From the NCBI GenBank assembly GCA_018676675.1, contig JABHEG010000282.1, positions 1 to 64,000 on the forward strand: a DNA stretch of 64,000 nt, in the 5' to 3' direction. The DNA is from Lentisphaerota bacterium. Lineage in GTDB: Bacteria; Verrucomicrobiota; Lentisphaeria; Oligosphaerales; JABHEG01. The position numbers and the translations under genes are program-made. Each line of letters opens with the position of its first letter. Positions within the stretch are counted from its first letter, which is position 1. Under the pieces are notes generated by a model that was not told the DNA's origin, made no database searches, and saw nothing but the letters and a program-made list of their open reading frames with translations. Positions 1 to 9,600 of the stretch are shown here, piece after piece.

Positions 1-26
1 CTATTGATGAAGGCTGCACGCTACAC

Positions 27-302
27 CTACGCGTGCTTCGATGCCACAAGAGGGCAATACAACGACGCGTAGATCTTTCCACTTGAATGAGAGAAGGTTG
101 CAGATCCCTCTTCCTGCATCCACAGTAAACTACCGCTAGCGCGGGACAGCTTCGGGATAAAATCCGCGAACGTGTCGCGCATCATGGTCGTGCGGTTGAG
201 AAACAGGTCAGGGGCAAAGAAGGCGCAGACGACTAGGACGAGCACAACGTACGGCCACGCCGGGTGCGCCCGTTGCCACATCTCTTGCCTGCGCTGAACC
301 AT
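27..302 (-). pseudogene. Truncated YfhO-like membrane protein (N-terminal remnant)
   Basis: The reading frame codes for 91 residues and begins 19 bases after the stop of the upstream glycosyltransferase gene, so the two look like one transcript. Residues about 16-36 form one hydrophobic segment, followed by the motif NRTTMMRDTFADFIPK. This resembles the start of the large YfhO-type or GT-C membrane proteins, in which a first membrane helix is followed by an R-D-x-x-x-D-x-x-P loop. Those proteins normally run to 600 residues or more. Here the likeness ends near residue 50 and the frame closes at position 27. The other two frames downstream carry nothing recognisable. I read this as a broken gene. 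A short intact membrane peptide is possible but less likely. Confidence 0.45.
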
Positions 303-320
303 CTGGCATGATCGCCTTTT

Positions 321-2060
321 TCAGGGGGCTCTTGGCTCGGTAGCGGTGGTTGGGGGGACTGGTGCCGGCAGACCGCTGGTTGTCTCCGCTGGAGCATCAT
401 GCCGGCGCTTGAGGACGGCGAACTGCGAGTCCCAGAGCAGGTAGTTCCGTCCCGGAATTGTCCGGTACTGCTCCAGGCGGGGAGTTGCATCGAACAGCTT
501 GGCGACCTCATAGGCGTCCAGTACGCCCGGCAAATCGCCAACATCATTTGCTCTTTGGCGACGCAGAACCAGCCAGTCGGGTTTCAGGCGCGGAATGACC
601 TCCCCAAAACTCAGGTTTTCGCGGGACTTGAGCTGAGCCACTGACGGTGTGGCCAGTCCCGGGTAATCGAGCATATGGGCATTGCTGAAGTAACCGATGT
701 AACCCAGGCACTCCAGGTAGACGGTTTCATTGGGCTTGACGTTCTCGCGTAGGTACAAGCCGATCGGCACCCGGGTCCCAAACTCTATCTCGCGCTGTTG
801 GATACGGATCTGGATGACAGTCAGTGCGTAGAGGATCAACATCGGGACAAGGAAGAGCGTTCCCAGGCCGCAGGCCCATGCCTGAGCTCGCGTCGGTGGC
901 GAAAGCGACGCGACTCGATGTATGGCCCGAGCCAGCACGAGCAGACCGCAGACTGCAACTGGTGGCATGTACCATGGGAAGACCAGCCCCACTTTGAAGT
1001 CGATCAAAGCCAGGTAGAGGCTGAGCATGATGAACATCAGGGACGCTGCTCGTCCCAGTCGGTCTTGGCTTGGGATTAGACACCAGACGCAGCCGATCAA
1101 CGCGCAGGCGGCGCCGAAGAGGCCTACCCACGCCGGCCAGCCAAAGAACAGATCGGCGTAAATGGGCTGGAAAACGACACAGGCACTGTGCCAGAAGGAG
1201 GCCAAGTACGTACCCAGCGCTATCAGGGGAGGGAGGCCTACGGTTTCCGGGTTCGTCCCTTTGGCGAGGATCGTGTGTGGGATGGGTGTGCCGTAGTACC
1301 ACCAAGTCCAGGTAAACCATGGTCCGTAGAGTCCCGTGCAGACTGCTGCGGATTTCGCGATCGCGGCCAGCACCTGTTGCCAGGCCTTTGGCTCGAGAAC
1401 CAGCGACAGCACAGCGAAGGCGGTCACGTACACACAGCCATCAGGTCGTGTCCACATGAATGCCCCCCATCCTACTCCCATGAGCAGCCAGCGCTGCTGC
1501 ATGCCTTCCAGCGCACAGGTGAAGCAGATGGCCAGGCAAAGGAGCATGAAGGCCGCTTCCTGGCCGTTCATCGAGTAGGCAATAGACTTTGCTTCAGAAA
1601 GCAGATACAGAGCGAAAAACACCTGTGTGATGCGGTCGGCCCGCCGGTCGCCCCGCATGAGTCGGAGGAAGACCACGCCGGCAGCCGCATAGGCCGCAAT
1701 GCTGATCATGCGCCAGAGCCACAATGCGGGAGCATACGTGCGGCAGCCGGTGATGTAGTGGAAAAAGGCCGGCAGGAGCACATTGATGGGGGAGGTGAAG
1801 CCGTGGACGCGTTCGCCTGGGGTGTAGAGAAGGCCATGGCCTTCAGCCAGGTTCCGACTATGTCTGAAGGTGATGAAGTAGTCTTCCCAAACATGTTGGG
1901 TCTGGAGTGCATAGGCCAACAGCACGAGGATGACGCAGCCAACGAACGTCGCAACGGCCTGCCGGTCGTCCCATCCGCATGTGCCCTCGGCGTCCCTTCC
2001 CGGTGCCACGCCCATGCCTGGTGAACCCTCGTCAGCGTGTTCGGTTGTGGACTCGTTCAT
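321..2060 (-). CDS. GT-C type polytopic membrane glycosyltransferase
   Basis: The protein has 579 residues and many hydrophobic helices. A first membrane segment lies at about residues 35-53. It is followed by a large periplasmic loop with V-W-E-D (57-60), then ITFRHSRNLAEGHGLLYTPG and GFTSP. This 'acidic pair, then GHG-x-x-x-x-x-G-E-x-V-x-G-x-T-S' layout is characteristic of lipid-phospho-sugar dependent GT-C enzymes (GT39/GT87 and AftB-like proteins), which transfer sugars on the outer face of the inner membrane. The acceptor cannot be deduced. I start at the ATG at 2060; an in-frame ATG 63 bases upstream is also open, and the N-terminus is hydrophilic either way. The gene is followed closely by a truncated YfhO-like frame, so it may belong to a small cell-envelope sugar operon that continues beyond the left edge. 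Confidence 0.8.
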   Translation of the reverse strand: MNESTTEHADEGSPGMGVAPGRDAEGTCGWDDRQAVATFVGCVILVLLAYALQTQHVWEDYFITFRHSRNLAEGHGLLYTPGERVHGFTSPINVLLPAFFHYITGCRTYAPALWLWRMISIAAYAAAGVVFLRLMRGDRRADRITQVFFALYLLSEAKSIAYSMNGQEAAFMLLCLAICFTCALEGMQQRWLLMGVGWGAFMWTRPDGCVYVTAFAVLSLVLEPKAWQQVLAAIAKSAAVCTGLYGPWFTWTWWYYGTPIPHTILAKGTNPETVGLPPLIALGTYLASFWHSACVVFQPIYADLFFGWPAWVGLFGAACALIGCVWCLIPSQDRLGRAASLMFIMLSLYLALIDFKVGLVFPWYMPPVAVCGLLVLARAIHRVASLSPPTRAQAWACGLGTLFLVPMLILYALTVIQIRIQQREIEFGTRVPIGLYLRENVKPNETVYLECLGYIGYFSNAHMLDYPGLATPSVAQLKSRENLSFGEVIPRLKPDWLVLRRQRANDVGDLPGVLDAYEVAKLFDATPRLEQYRTIPGRNYLLWDSQFAVLKRRHDAPAETTSGLPAPVPPTTATEPRAP

Positions 2061-2402
2061 AGTCGGATGGCCCTGTTTGCTTCCGCAGGTCGAGAACCTG
2101 CCTGTCGGCATGACTGGGGGCACGCTGCGCTTCTGTCGCGCCCCAATGCCGAACGAGCACGCCCACTATAGCTCGATTCGTTGGGAAAGTGTCCTCCGGC
2201 TCGAGGAGAGACAGCGCCACAGGGAGCGACGCTCGACAAAGGAAGCAATCGCGCGGTCTCGAGCCTGAGTTGACGACATCTCGCTCCGGAACCACTATCT
2301 TGGCAACGTTGAGCCTGCTCTGGTCTGCCAAGGAGCCGGCCAACGCCTTGAGCAAGCGCTGCCGCCTCGCGCCCAGGAAATCGAACCTGAAGAGAGTGAC
2401 GA
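2061..2402. other. Intergenic region between divergent genes
   Basis: About 340 bases separate the glycosyltransferase (-) from the TIM-barrel isomerase (+), so promoters for both directions should lie here. A TATAGC hexamer near 2167-2172 is a possible -10 element for the rightward gene, but no convincing -35 box accompanies it. No ORF with recognisable protein features and no repeat was seen. Confidence 0.4.
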
Positions 2403-3212
2403 ATGAGCAAACGTACCATGGGCTGTCCCCCGATAGCGAAGATGGCTTGGCGTATTGGGGACACACTCGACATCCACCGGCAGTTTGACTGGATTGAGTC
2501 GGCCGGCTTCGATGGCGTCGGCTTCCATGCTCATGCGGGAACGCCGGGGCAGTGGTGTGGGATCGATCCAGCCACCTGCGGCGAGGCGGAGCGACAGCGG
2601 CTCCGTGAGCGACTGAGTGCCTTTGCTTTTGTCGAAATCCACGCGCCGTTCGCTTTGACGTTGGCTCCGGACGCGACCGTCCCGATCGTGGATGGGTTGG
2701 CACCGGTCTTTGCGTTCGCCGGGGATGTCGGAGCAACCGTTGTGACTGTGCACGGCAACCCGCCTCCTCCGGAACGGGTCGAGGTACCGTGGCTGGATGC
2801 GCTCTCTCGCCTTGACGCCATGGCGCGCGAGAACGACGTGGTCATCGGATTGGAGACGACCGTGAACTTCGCAACCATCCGCAAACAGGCGTTGCCGAAC
2901 ATCGGCATTACTCTGGATGTGGGCCACATGTACTGCAACGGCCGAAAGCCGTTGGAGCCGTTCGGATCGATTGGTGCGGTGGTGCATGACATCGGACCGG
3001 CCATGATGCACCTGCACTTGCACGATGTCCGTGACGGTCGCGATCATGTTGAGATCGGGACCGGTGAGGTCGATTTCCCTGATCTACTCGGCGCACTGAA
3101 GGCGACCGGCTATGGCAGAACACTGTGTCTGGAGCTGAATCCCGACGCGGTTGCACCGGAAGCCATGCAGCGCAGCCTGGCCGCTGTGCGCCGCGGTTGG
3201 GGCGTCGCCTGA
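2403..3212 (+). CDS. Sugar phosphate isomerase/epimerase-like TIM-barrel protein
   Basis: The 269-residue protein matches the xylose-isomerase-like TIM-barrel (AP_endonuc_2) family in length. Its strand-end metal ligands appear in order: E in VIGLETT, D and H in ITLDVGHMY, the H residues of MHLHLHDVRDGRDH, and E in LCLELNP. The family uses one or two divalent metals to isomerise or epimerise sugars and cyclitols, and includes keto-sugar hydratases/lyases. The substrate is unknown. The ATG is preceded by a purine-rich AGAGAGTGACGA stretch. The next gene, a metallophosphoesterase, follows 105 bases later on the same strand. The protein has no signal peptide and is presumably cytoplasmic. A second, distantly related member lies at 20175-21035. 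Confidence 0.8.
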   Translation: MSKRTMGCPPIAKMAWRIGDTLDIHRQFDWIESAGFDGVGFHAHAGTPGQWCGIDPATCGEAERQRLRERLSAFAFVEIHAPFALTLAPDATVPIVDGLAPVFAFAGDVGATVVTVHGNPPPPERVEVPWLDALSRLDAMARENDVVIGLETTVNFATIRKQALPNIGITLDVGHMYCNGRKPLEPFGSIGAVVHDIGPAMMHLHLHDVRDGRDHVEIGTGEVDFPDLLGALKATGYGRTLCLELNPDAVAPEAMQRSLAAVRRGWGVA

Positions 3213-3317
3213 CGATGGTGTCCCCCCGCCTCCTGTGCAGTGCGGCAGGTGGCCCGGGATGTCCCGGACCGGAGGCCGTTCGAACTGGGGCGCCGTGCTT
3301 CTTCTGAAGGACCACCA

Positions 3318-4034
3318 ATGAGACGATTACTGATCGCTGACATCCATGCGATGCTGCCCGCTTTCGAGGCGGTATTGGGGGCAGCCGACCACGTTGACCA
3401 GATCGTGTGCCTGGGGGATCTGGTGGGGTACGGTCCGCATCCCGCGGAATGCGTGGATCTACTGATGTCACTGGACGCGGTATCGGTTGTCGGTAACCAT
3501 GACGCCGAAGTCATCCATGAACCCACGTATGACCTGAACTCAGCCAGTTCCCCCCATGAGTACTGGCTGCGCTGGACCTATGATCGTCTCACAGCGACGC
3601 ATCGTGAGTTCCTCGCCGGGTTGCCGGCTTCCTTGCGAATCGAGGATTCCGTTCTGGGGGCGGTCCACGTCGTCCACAGCGTTGGGGACGGCCGTCTCTA
3701 CCACGGCATGGATGACGCAGCCGTCGCAGGCTGCATTGCCGACGCGCCTGGGCATACCGTTCTGTGCGGTCACTCCCATCGCGCGATTGATCGCGTGGTT
3801 GGGTGCCGTCGGCTGGTGTGTTTGCCCGGCGTCGGGCAGTTCCGGGACGGCGAGGCCAAGCCAGGCTTCGCGATTCAGGAAGGGGATGAGGTCAAGTTCA
3901 GGTACGTTGACATCGACCTGGGGGCGGTGGCCCGTGATGTACAGGCGATTGGCTTACCGGAGGCCTTCTGCGAGCGCTGGTGCCGTTTCATCACGACCGG
4001 CTACGACCCCGTCTGGTCCCGCCCCAACGGCTGA
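3318..4034 (+). CDS. Calcineurin-like metallophosphoesterase (MJ0936/YfcE type)
   Basis: This is a 238-residue single-domain phosphoesterase. The metal-site blocks are in canonical order: D8 and H10 (ADIHA), G-D-L-V-G-Y-G-P at 33-40, G-N-H-D at 59-62, then HSVGDG and the terminal GHSHR. The family hydrolyses phosphodiesters or phosphomonoesters with two metal ions and is usually cytoplasmic. The first block reads ADIHA where most relatives have SDIHG or SDTHG, which leaves the ligands intact. The start at 3318 is preceded by GAAGGA at good spacing; a longer open frame from 3240 lacks such a site. The gene sits between the isomerase and the multiheme cytochrome gene on the same strand. Its substrate cannot be inferred. 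Confidence 0.85.
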   Translation: MRRLLIADIHAMLPAFEAVLGAADHVDQIVCLGDLVGYGPHPAECVDLLMSLDAVSVVGNHDAEVIHEPTYDLNSASSPHEYWLRWTYDRLTATHREFLAGLPASLRIEDSVLGAVHVVHSVGDGRLYHGMDDAAVAGCIADAPGHTVLCGHSHRAIDRVVGCRRLVCLPGVGQFRDGEAKPGFAIQEGDEVKFRYVDIDLGAVARDVQAIGLPEAFCERWCRFITTGYDPVWSRPNG

Positions 4035-4195
4035 CCGGCTGGATCAGCGGGGATTTGTGCCATCTCATCAGGCTCGTTTCCGAGCAAGCACCCGTTGCGG
4101 ATGGTACATTCCACGTCAATTCCCGGCAGATCCGCTGCCGAGAATGCTTGGGGCCGGCTTTCCGGCCGGTCACACCTGTTACAGGAGAGCGATTC

Positions 4196-6598
4196 ATGGT
4201 CATGGCGCGCGGCACAATGTGGATTCGCGTAACGATCGCGATCGCCGTGGGAGCCATCATCGGTGCTGTGGCTTTGAACGTCTGGACTCAGGGGTTCCGC
4301 TATCGGGGACTCGCAGAGGAGCGATGGGATCCCAGGAAAGCCGAGAGCAGCTACGCGGGGTCCGTCAGTTGCCGAGAATGCCATGAACGGTTCTACAAGC
4401 TGTGGGCGCCCTCTCATCACGGCAGGGCGATGCAGCCGGTCACGGCAGCCTTTGTGAAGGAATCGCTTCCTCCCCTGGCGGAGCCGATCACCATCGGAGC
4501 ATCCCAGTTCAGCGTCGACCTCGACCAGCAGCAGGTCATTGAGGAGAAGGATGGCAAGCGCACAGCGTACCCAATGCTCCATGCCATGGGGGGGAAGAAT
4601 GTGTTCTTCTTCCTGACGCCTCTGGACCGAGGGCGCCTTCAGGTGTTGCCGTTGTCCTACGATGTTCGGCGTGAGGAGTGGTTCGATACGACTGGCAGCA
4701 TGGTCAGGCATTTCAGCGAGGAACCAGACTCTGCCATTGACTGGAGAGACCCGTTGCTCACCTTCAACACCGCCTGCTACAACTGCCATGTCAGTCAGCT
4801 GGACAAGAACTACGACGCATCCACGAACACGTATCACACCACGTGGCGTGAGCCTGGCATCAACTGCGAAGCGTGCCATGGCCCAGGCGAGGAGCACAAC
4901 CGCGTCTGTCGCGAGGTCCCGAAGGGAACCGTACCAAGAGACATCAAGACCGTCCGCTGGGGTGACTTCACTCGCCAGCAAACCAACGATGCCTGCGCCC
5001 CGTGCCATGCGAAAATGCGACAGATCACCCCCACCTTCATGCCTGGAGACAGGTTCTTCGATCATCACGATCTGGTCTGCCTCGAAGATAGAGATTTCTA
5101 TCCCGACGGACGGGACCTGGGTGAGAACTACACGCAGACTGCATGGCTGATGAACCCCTGTGCCCAGTCGGGTATGCTTGACTGCATCGATTGCCATACC
5201 TCGAGCGGCCGCTTCCGACAGGAAGAAGCCCCGAGTACATCGTGTTTGCCTTGTCACGCCCAGCGTGTCCGAAAGCCCGAAACCCATTCGCATCATCCAA
5301 ACGGTCCGCAGACGCCTACGTGCGTTTCCTGCCACTTGCCCATGACCGAGTTCTCGCGGATGAAGCGCAGCGACCATTCGTTCCGGCCGCCCTGCCCGGA
5401 GGCGAGTATTCGCTTCAAATCACCCAATGCCTGCGTGCTCTGTCACACCGATAAGACCAATGACTGGGCAGCCGCCAAAGTGAAAGCCTGGCACCCCACC
5501 AGCCACTGGCGGGAGAAGATCCTGCTTGAGGGAGCGCTGGTGGACGCGGCCCGCAAACGTGACTGGGGACGCCTGCCTGAGATGATAGCACACATCCGGT
5601 CGAGCTCATCGGAGTCCGTGGTGGTGACCTCTCTCGTCAGACTCCTGGCGTCGTGTCCCCGGCCGGAGAAGTGGGCGGCCATCCGCCAGTGCATCAAGCA
5701 CGCTTCCCCGCTCGTCCGGGGGGCTGCTGCAGGCGCTCTGGCCGACGATCTTCAGACCCCCGGGAGCGCTGAAGAACTCCTCCAGGCTCTCCATGACGAT
5801 GTTCGACTCGTCCGCGTCCGGTCTGTCGTGGCGCTGGCGCGGTACCCGCGTGAAGCGATTGCTCCCGAGCACCTTGTTGCTCTCAAGAAAGCCGAGGAGG
5901 AGGCGTTGGCGTCTTTCTCTGCTCAGCCCGATGCGTGGCACAGCCACTACAACCGGGGGAACTACCGCAGCGCCCGGGGAGACCAGAAAGCGGCACTCGC
6001 CGCCTACAAACAGGCGATCGCGTTGCGCAGCGACATTGTCCAGCCCTATGTGAACGCGTCGGTCATTTCTTCGCAGCTTGGCGATCTGTCGGCGAGTGTC
6101 TCGTTTCTCCGCAAAGCGCACCAAGCCGCACCGGAGCATGGTGCTGTCAACTTCAACCTGGGCCTGGCTTTGGCTGAGAAGGGTGACAAGAAGGGCGCCG
6201 AGAAGCACCTGCGCCTGGCGGTGAAGGTGGAGGATACGCGCGCTCAGGCTGCCTACAATCTGGCAGTGCTGGTTGCCGGACGGGACGAGAATGAGGCCAT
6301 TCGGCTGTGCCGAATTGCTGCCAAGAGCGATCCCGGGAACGCTCGCTATGCCTACACGTTGGCCTTCTATCTAGCCGGCCGCTTCCCAACCGAGGCCACC
6401 GGAATCCTGGAAGCGCTGATCGCCCGGCACCGCAGCTACGCGGATGCCTGGATTCTGCTCGGGCGCTGCTATGAGACCACCGGAAACGGCAAAGCGGCGA
6501 GCCAACACTACCTGGCCATGGAGAAGGAGCCCGCCCTTCCGGCTGAGGTGCGCAAGCTGGCTGGAACGCGTCTCACGGCGGTCCCCAAAGGGCAGTAG
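4196..6598 (+). CDS. Octaheme c-type cytochrome with HEAT and TPR repeats
   Basis: The protein has 800 residues and an N-terminal membrane anchor or signal (about residues 8-28). Eight C-x-x-C-H haem-attachment sites occur between residue 59 and about residue 417: CRECH, CYNCH, CEACH, CAPCH, CIDCH, CLPCH, CVSCH and CVLCH. Spacing and surrounding sequence recall cytochrome c554-like multihaem proteins. A HEAT-like helical region (about 430-560) follows, then several tetratricopeptide repeats (about 565-780). It must be exported and assembled by the cytochrome c maturation machinery, and probably carries electrons in the periplasm while the TPRs bind a partner. The ATG at 4196 follows AGGAG; the frame is open further upstream, but without a comparable ribosome site or signal peptide. 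Related haem-TPR proteins occur in PVC bacteria and Acidobacteria with unknown function. No terminal reductase lies beside it. Confidence 0.85.
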   Translation: MVMARGTMWIRVTIAIAVGAIIGAVALNVWTQGFRYRGLAEERWDPRKAESSYAGSVSCRECHERFYKLWAPSHHGRAMQPVTAAFVKESLPPLAEPITIGASQFSVDLDQQQVIEEKDGKRTAYPMLHAMGGKNVFFFLTPLDRGRLQVLPLSYDVRREEWFDTTGSMVRHFSEEPDSAIDWRDPLLTFNTACYNCHVSQLDKNYDASTNTYHTTWREPGINCEACHGPGEEHNRVCREVPKGTVPRDIKTVRWGDFTRQQTNDACAPCHAKMRQITPTFMPGDRFFDHHDLVCLEDRDFYPDGRDLGENYTQTAWLMNPCAQSGMLDCIDCHTSSGRFRQEEAPSTSCLPCHAQRVRKPETHSHHPNGPQTPTCVSCHLPMTEFSRMKRSDHSFRPPCPEASIRFKSPNACVLCHTDKTNDWAAAKVKAWHPTSHWREKILLEGALVDAARKRDWGRLPEMIAHIRSSSSESVVVTSLVRLLASCPRPEKWAAIRQCIKHASPLVRGAAAGALADDLQTPGSAEELLQALHDDVRLVRVRSVVALARYPREAIAPEHLVALKKAEEEALASFSAQPDAWHSHYNRGNYRSARGDQKAALAAYKQAIALRSDIVQPYVNASVISSQLGDLSASVSFLRKAHQAAPEHGAVNFNLGLALAEKGDKKGAEKHLRLAVKVEDTRAQAAYNLAVLVAGRDENEAIRLCRIAAKSDPGNARYAYTLAFYLAGRFPTEATGILEALIARHRSYADAWILLGRCYETTGNGKAASQHYLAMEKEPALPAEVRKLAGTRLTAVPKGQ

Positions 6599-6599
6599 C

Positions 6600-6620
6600 G
6601 CCAGAATCGGCTATTCTGGC
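6600..6620. terminator. Hairpin at convergent gene ends
   Basis: GCCAGAAT (6600-6607) and ATTCTGGC (6613-6620) form a perfect 8-bp stem around a 5-base loop. It lies exactly where the cytochrome gene (stop at 6598) and the giant lyase-like gene (stop at 6611) converge, and it overlaps the last codon and stop of the latter. There is no T-run on either side, so intrinsic termination would be weak; a structure that protects mRNA 3' ends fits as well. Confidence 0.5.
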
Positions 6621-9600
6621 ACTGGCCACGCGTCAACTCCCCCCCCCGCCCGGATAGCGACCAGCGGCCCTTCGGGCATGACGATCAGCGCTTCGTAGGT
6701 GCCATGGGCGATGGTACGTTCAGTGGCCAGACTCGGGTCGTATGCTGTCAGTCGATCGGCCAACGCAGCGATCACCACTCCGTTTGGCCCCCCTGTCACC
6801 GCGCGAACGGGTTCACCAATCCACCGTGAGGCGGCGAGCTGGCCGTCACTGTCCAGGAGCATCAGATAGCCGTCGCACTTGGCGAGGGCCAGTCTTGGTG
6901 TGCCCTTCCCCATGACGATGGCTGCGTCGTTCAGAGGCCGAAGCGGATTGCTCCAAGCGGCTCTCCCTTCCGCCAGGTCGATGAGTGTCACGCCGTCTTC
7001 CGTACAACAGATTGCTTTGGGGTGGTCACTCGTCGATGGCCAACGTTCCAGGAGAATCCCTGCACCCCGGCTAATCCTGATGCCTCCGGTCCGCTTGCAG
7101 GCCGCACTGAACACGCCCATGCCACCCCAGATTCCGGCGGTCAGCGTTTCCTCAGTCCCATCTCCGTTGAAATCGCCTCCGCGTTTCATCGTCAGCGTGT
7201 GGTAGGCCGATCCGCCGGGGATGTACCCAAGCGTCTTTCCGGTGGCGCTTAGGAACGTCACCAAGTGGTAGTTGCCTAGGACGATCACCGGCTCGCCTTG
7301 CGATGTTCGCACCAGGCCGATCGAGTAGGCTGTCGGGTGGTCGCCATTGATCTCGGCGCTCGGGAGGAGGTCGGCGCGCCACTCCTCGGAACCGTCCGGG
7401 CGGAGGCAGTATACGAGCGCTTCCCGTGTGGTCGCGAGAAGTCGTGGCCCGTCGGCGAGCTTGTGGAAGCATGCCACAGCGGTGACGCACCCGCCCAGTT
7501 TCGCCCGGAAGGCTTGCGTGCCATCAGCTCGCAAGGCCAAGATCTCGCCTTCGTTGGACCATAGCAGCAGCTCGGGCTTCCCGTCACCATTAATGTCGTC
7601 CAGGCTGTGCCCCTGGAGCTTGGTGCAGCCCTCGCCGCCACCACGGACCACAATCTCGTTCAGGGCCAAACCCTCGGGCCATGCCTCGGGATCAAACCGG
7701 AGGCGAATGCGCTGCGCTGTTCGCTCAATGTCTTCGAGGCGCCACCGCAGTACGGGGTAGACCGAGCCTTTGTGGAGATCCTCAAAGGTGACGTCGGCGG
7801 TGAACGCCAGGGCCTGTTCTGGTCCATCGTCGAAAGACACCTGCACGATCCGCGGCGTGGGGATCTTGTCGGCGGTCGGTACGGCGTTGCGCGGGCCGTG
7901 TTGTCCGCGACGCAGGTCAATGCGTTCCACCAGCTGAGGGGCACGGAGGTCAAGGCTCAAGGTGGCCTTTTTCCCCCGAGGCCAGCGGCAGTCGGGATAG
8001 ACCGGCACAATGCCGTCGAGGAGCGCGTTCAGGCGTCCGGTTGGGACTGGTTCTGTCGACAGAACCGGGGCAGCGATCGGGTCGGGAACTCGCGCGAATC
8101 CAGTCATGGACCAAGTTGGCCTGGTCGCGGACGGGGGTGACGTGGTGCGTGAGCTCACCAGTGGTTTTGCCTCGTCCCAAAGCGTCGCGAGAGATGCGGA
8201 CATCGCAGATGTCGTATCACCCGACTCGCCAGCGAAGGTTGCGTCCCCGTAGCGCATGTGGCTGCCGCCCGAATGAAGCCACCCCTCCTGGCCGATCTGC
8301 AGCATCACGGCGTCGGAGACGAACGGCCCGATCCGGAGTTCCTTGCCGTCCACCTGGACGGCGACCAGCCGCAATTCCTCTCTGCCGCGGATAGTCCCGC
8401 GAACAAGGATCGCGTTGGCCCCGACAGGCCGCACACTGAGTTCACCCGGATGCTCGGGATCGGTGGCGTATAGTAGGTTCCGGAACACCTTTGTGGTACT
8501 GAGACCGGCATCAAGTCGTTGGGTTTGCCGGAGCAGTCGGGGAATTGCTGCGCCGCGGTCGTCACGTTCGGTGTCCAGGGAAAGGCCAATCCCATCCGCG
8601 TTCCGGATCCGGAATTCGGCGTCTCCCTCCCTGGCCAGCATTCCATCGGGAGTGAGAGTCGCGTGCTGTGGGGTCCGGAACGTGCAGACCAGGCCGCGGG
8701 GGGCGCTCTCGGTCTGCTGGATGGCGTCGATCATCACCAAATAGCGTCCACGGACCCACAGCAGGTGTCGTGTCCAGTCGCTGCCGTGGTAGTCGGCCAG
8801 TCGACTGGAAACCAACGCCGTGCGCTTGTCTTGTGCCAGCCCAACCAGATCACAACCGGAGGGATGGCGACCTTCGTTAGCGCCATCGGTGCACGTCACG
8901 GCGGTGCGATTGAGATTGCCGGATTTGGGGCAGTTCGCGTGCAGCCAAACGTGCCCGAGGTCGGTATAGCGCACGATCGAGTTGACATCGTCAGGCAACA
9001 CGTTGCTTGAGGTCGGATCGGTGTAGCCTTGCAGGCAAAGGTACTGACTGTCCGTGTCGAAGCCGTCGCGGAAGCACAGTTTCTCGTAGGCACGTTCGCG
9101 GGTAGCCAGTAGGTAGCGCCCCCCTTTCGCGCTTTCGCGATCATGAGCGATGCGGTCGTAACGGTAGTTTCCCAAGGGCACGACAGTTGCGCCGAGAAGA
9201 TGGTCCGGGCGATGCCTCTCGCCGCCAATGGCGAACGTCCGAGCCCCACCGAAACCCCTCTGGACGGCCCAGGTACGGGTGCCTGCCTCGGTGAATCTGT
9301 CGAACAGCCAGTCGAGTCCCTGGCCAGGCGCGAAGGCGTTGGCTGCCTTCAGGAACCAGCCCAACGGTGTCCGCTTGTACAGTGTTCCCGGCCGGCACTC
9401 CTCGTACGTGCCATCCCCCGCATAGCAGCCGAGGCTGTCGGTCACGGCGATGAGCCGCAGCGCAGCGCGGGGCAGGTGTTCCCGGACATACGCGTCTACA
9501 CCTAGTTTCAGAGCCCAGTCGAGGGTGACGTCCGGGCAGTAGAGCGTGCCGACACCAGCACCATCATGGTTGAACGTCGAGCAGACATTAAGCCAGTAGG

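Noticed and set aside
4001..5377. 458-residue open frame on the minus strand
   Set aside because: It is fully antisense to the octaheme cytochrome, whose CXXCH motifs fix the coding frame.
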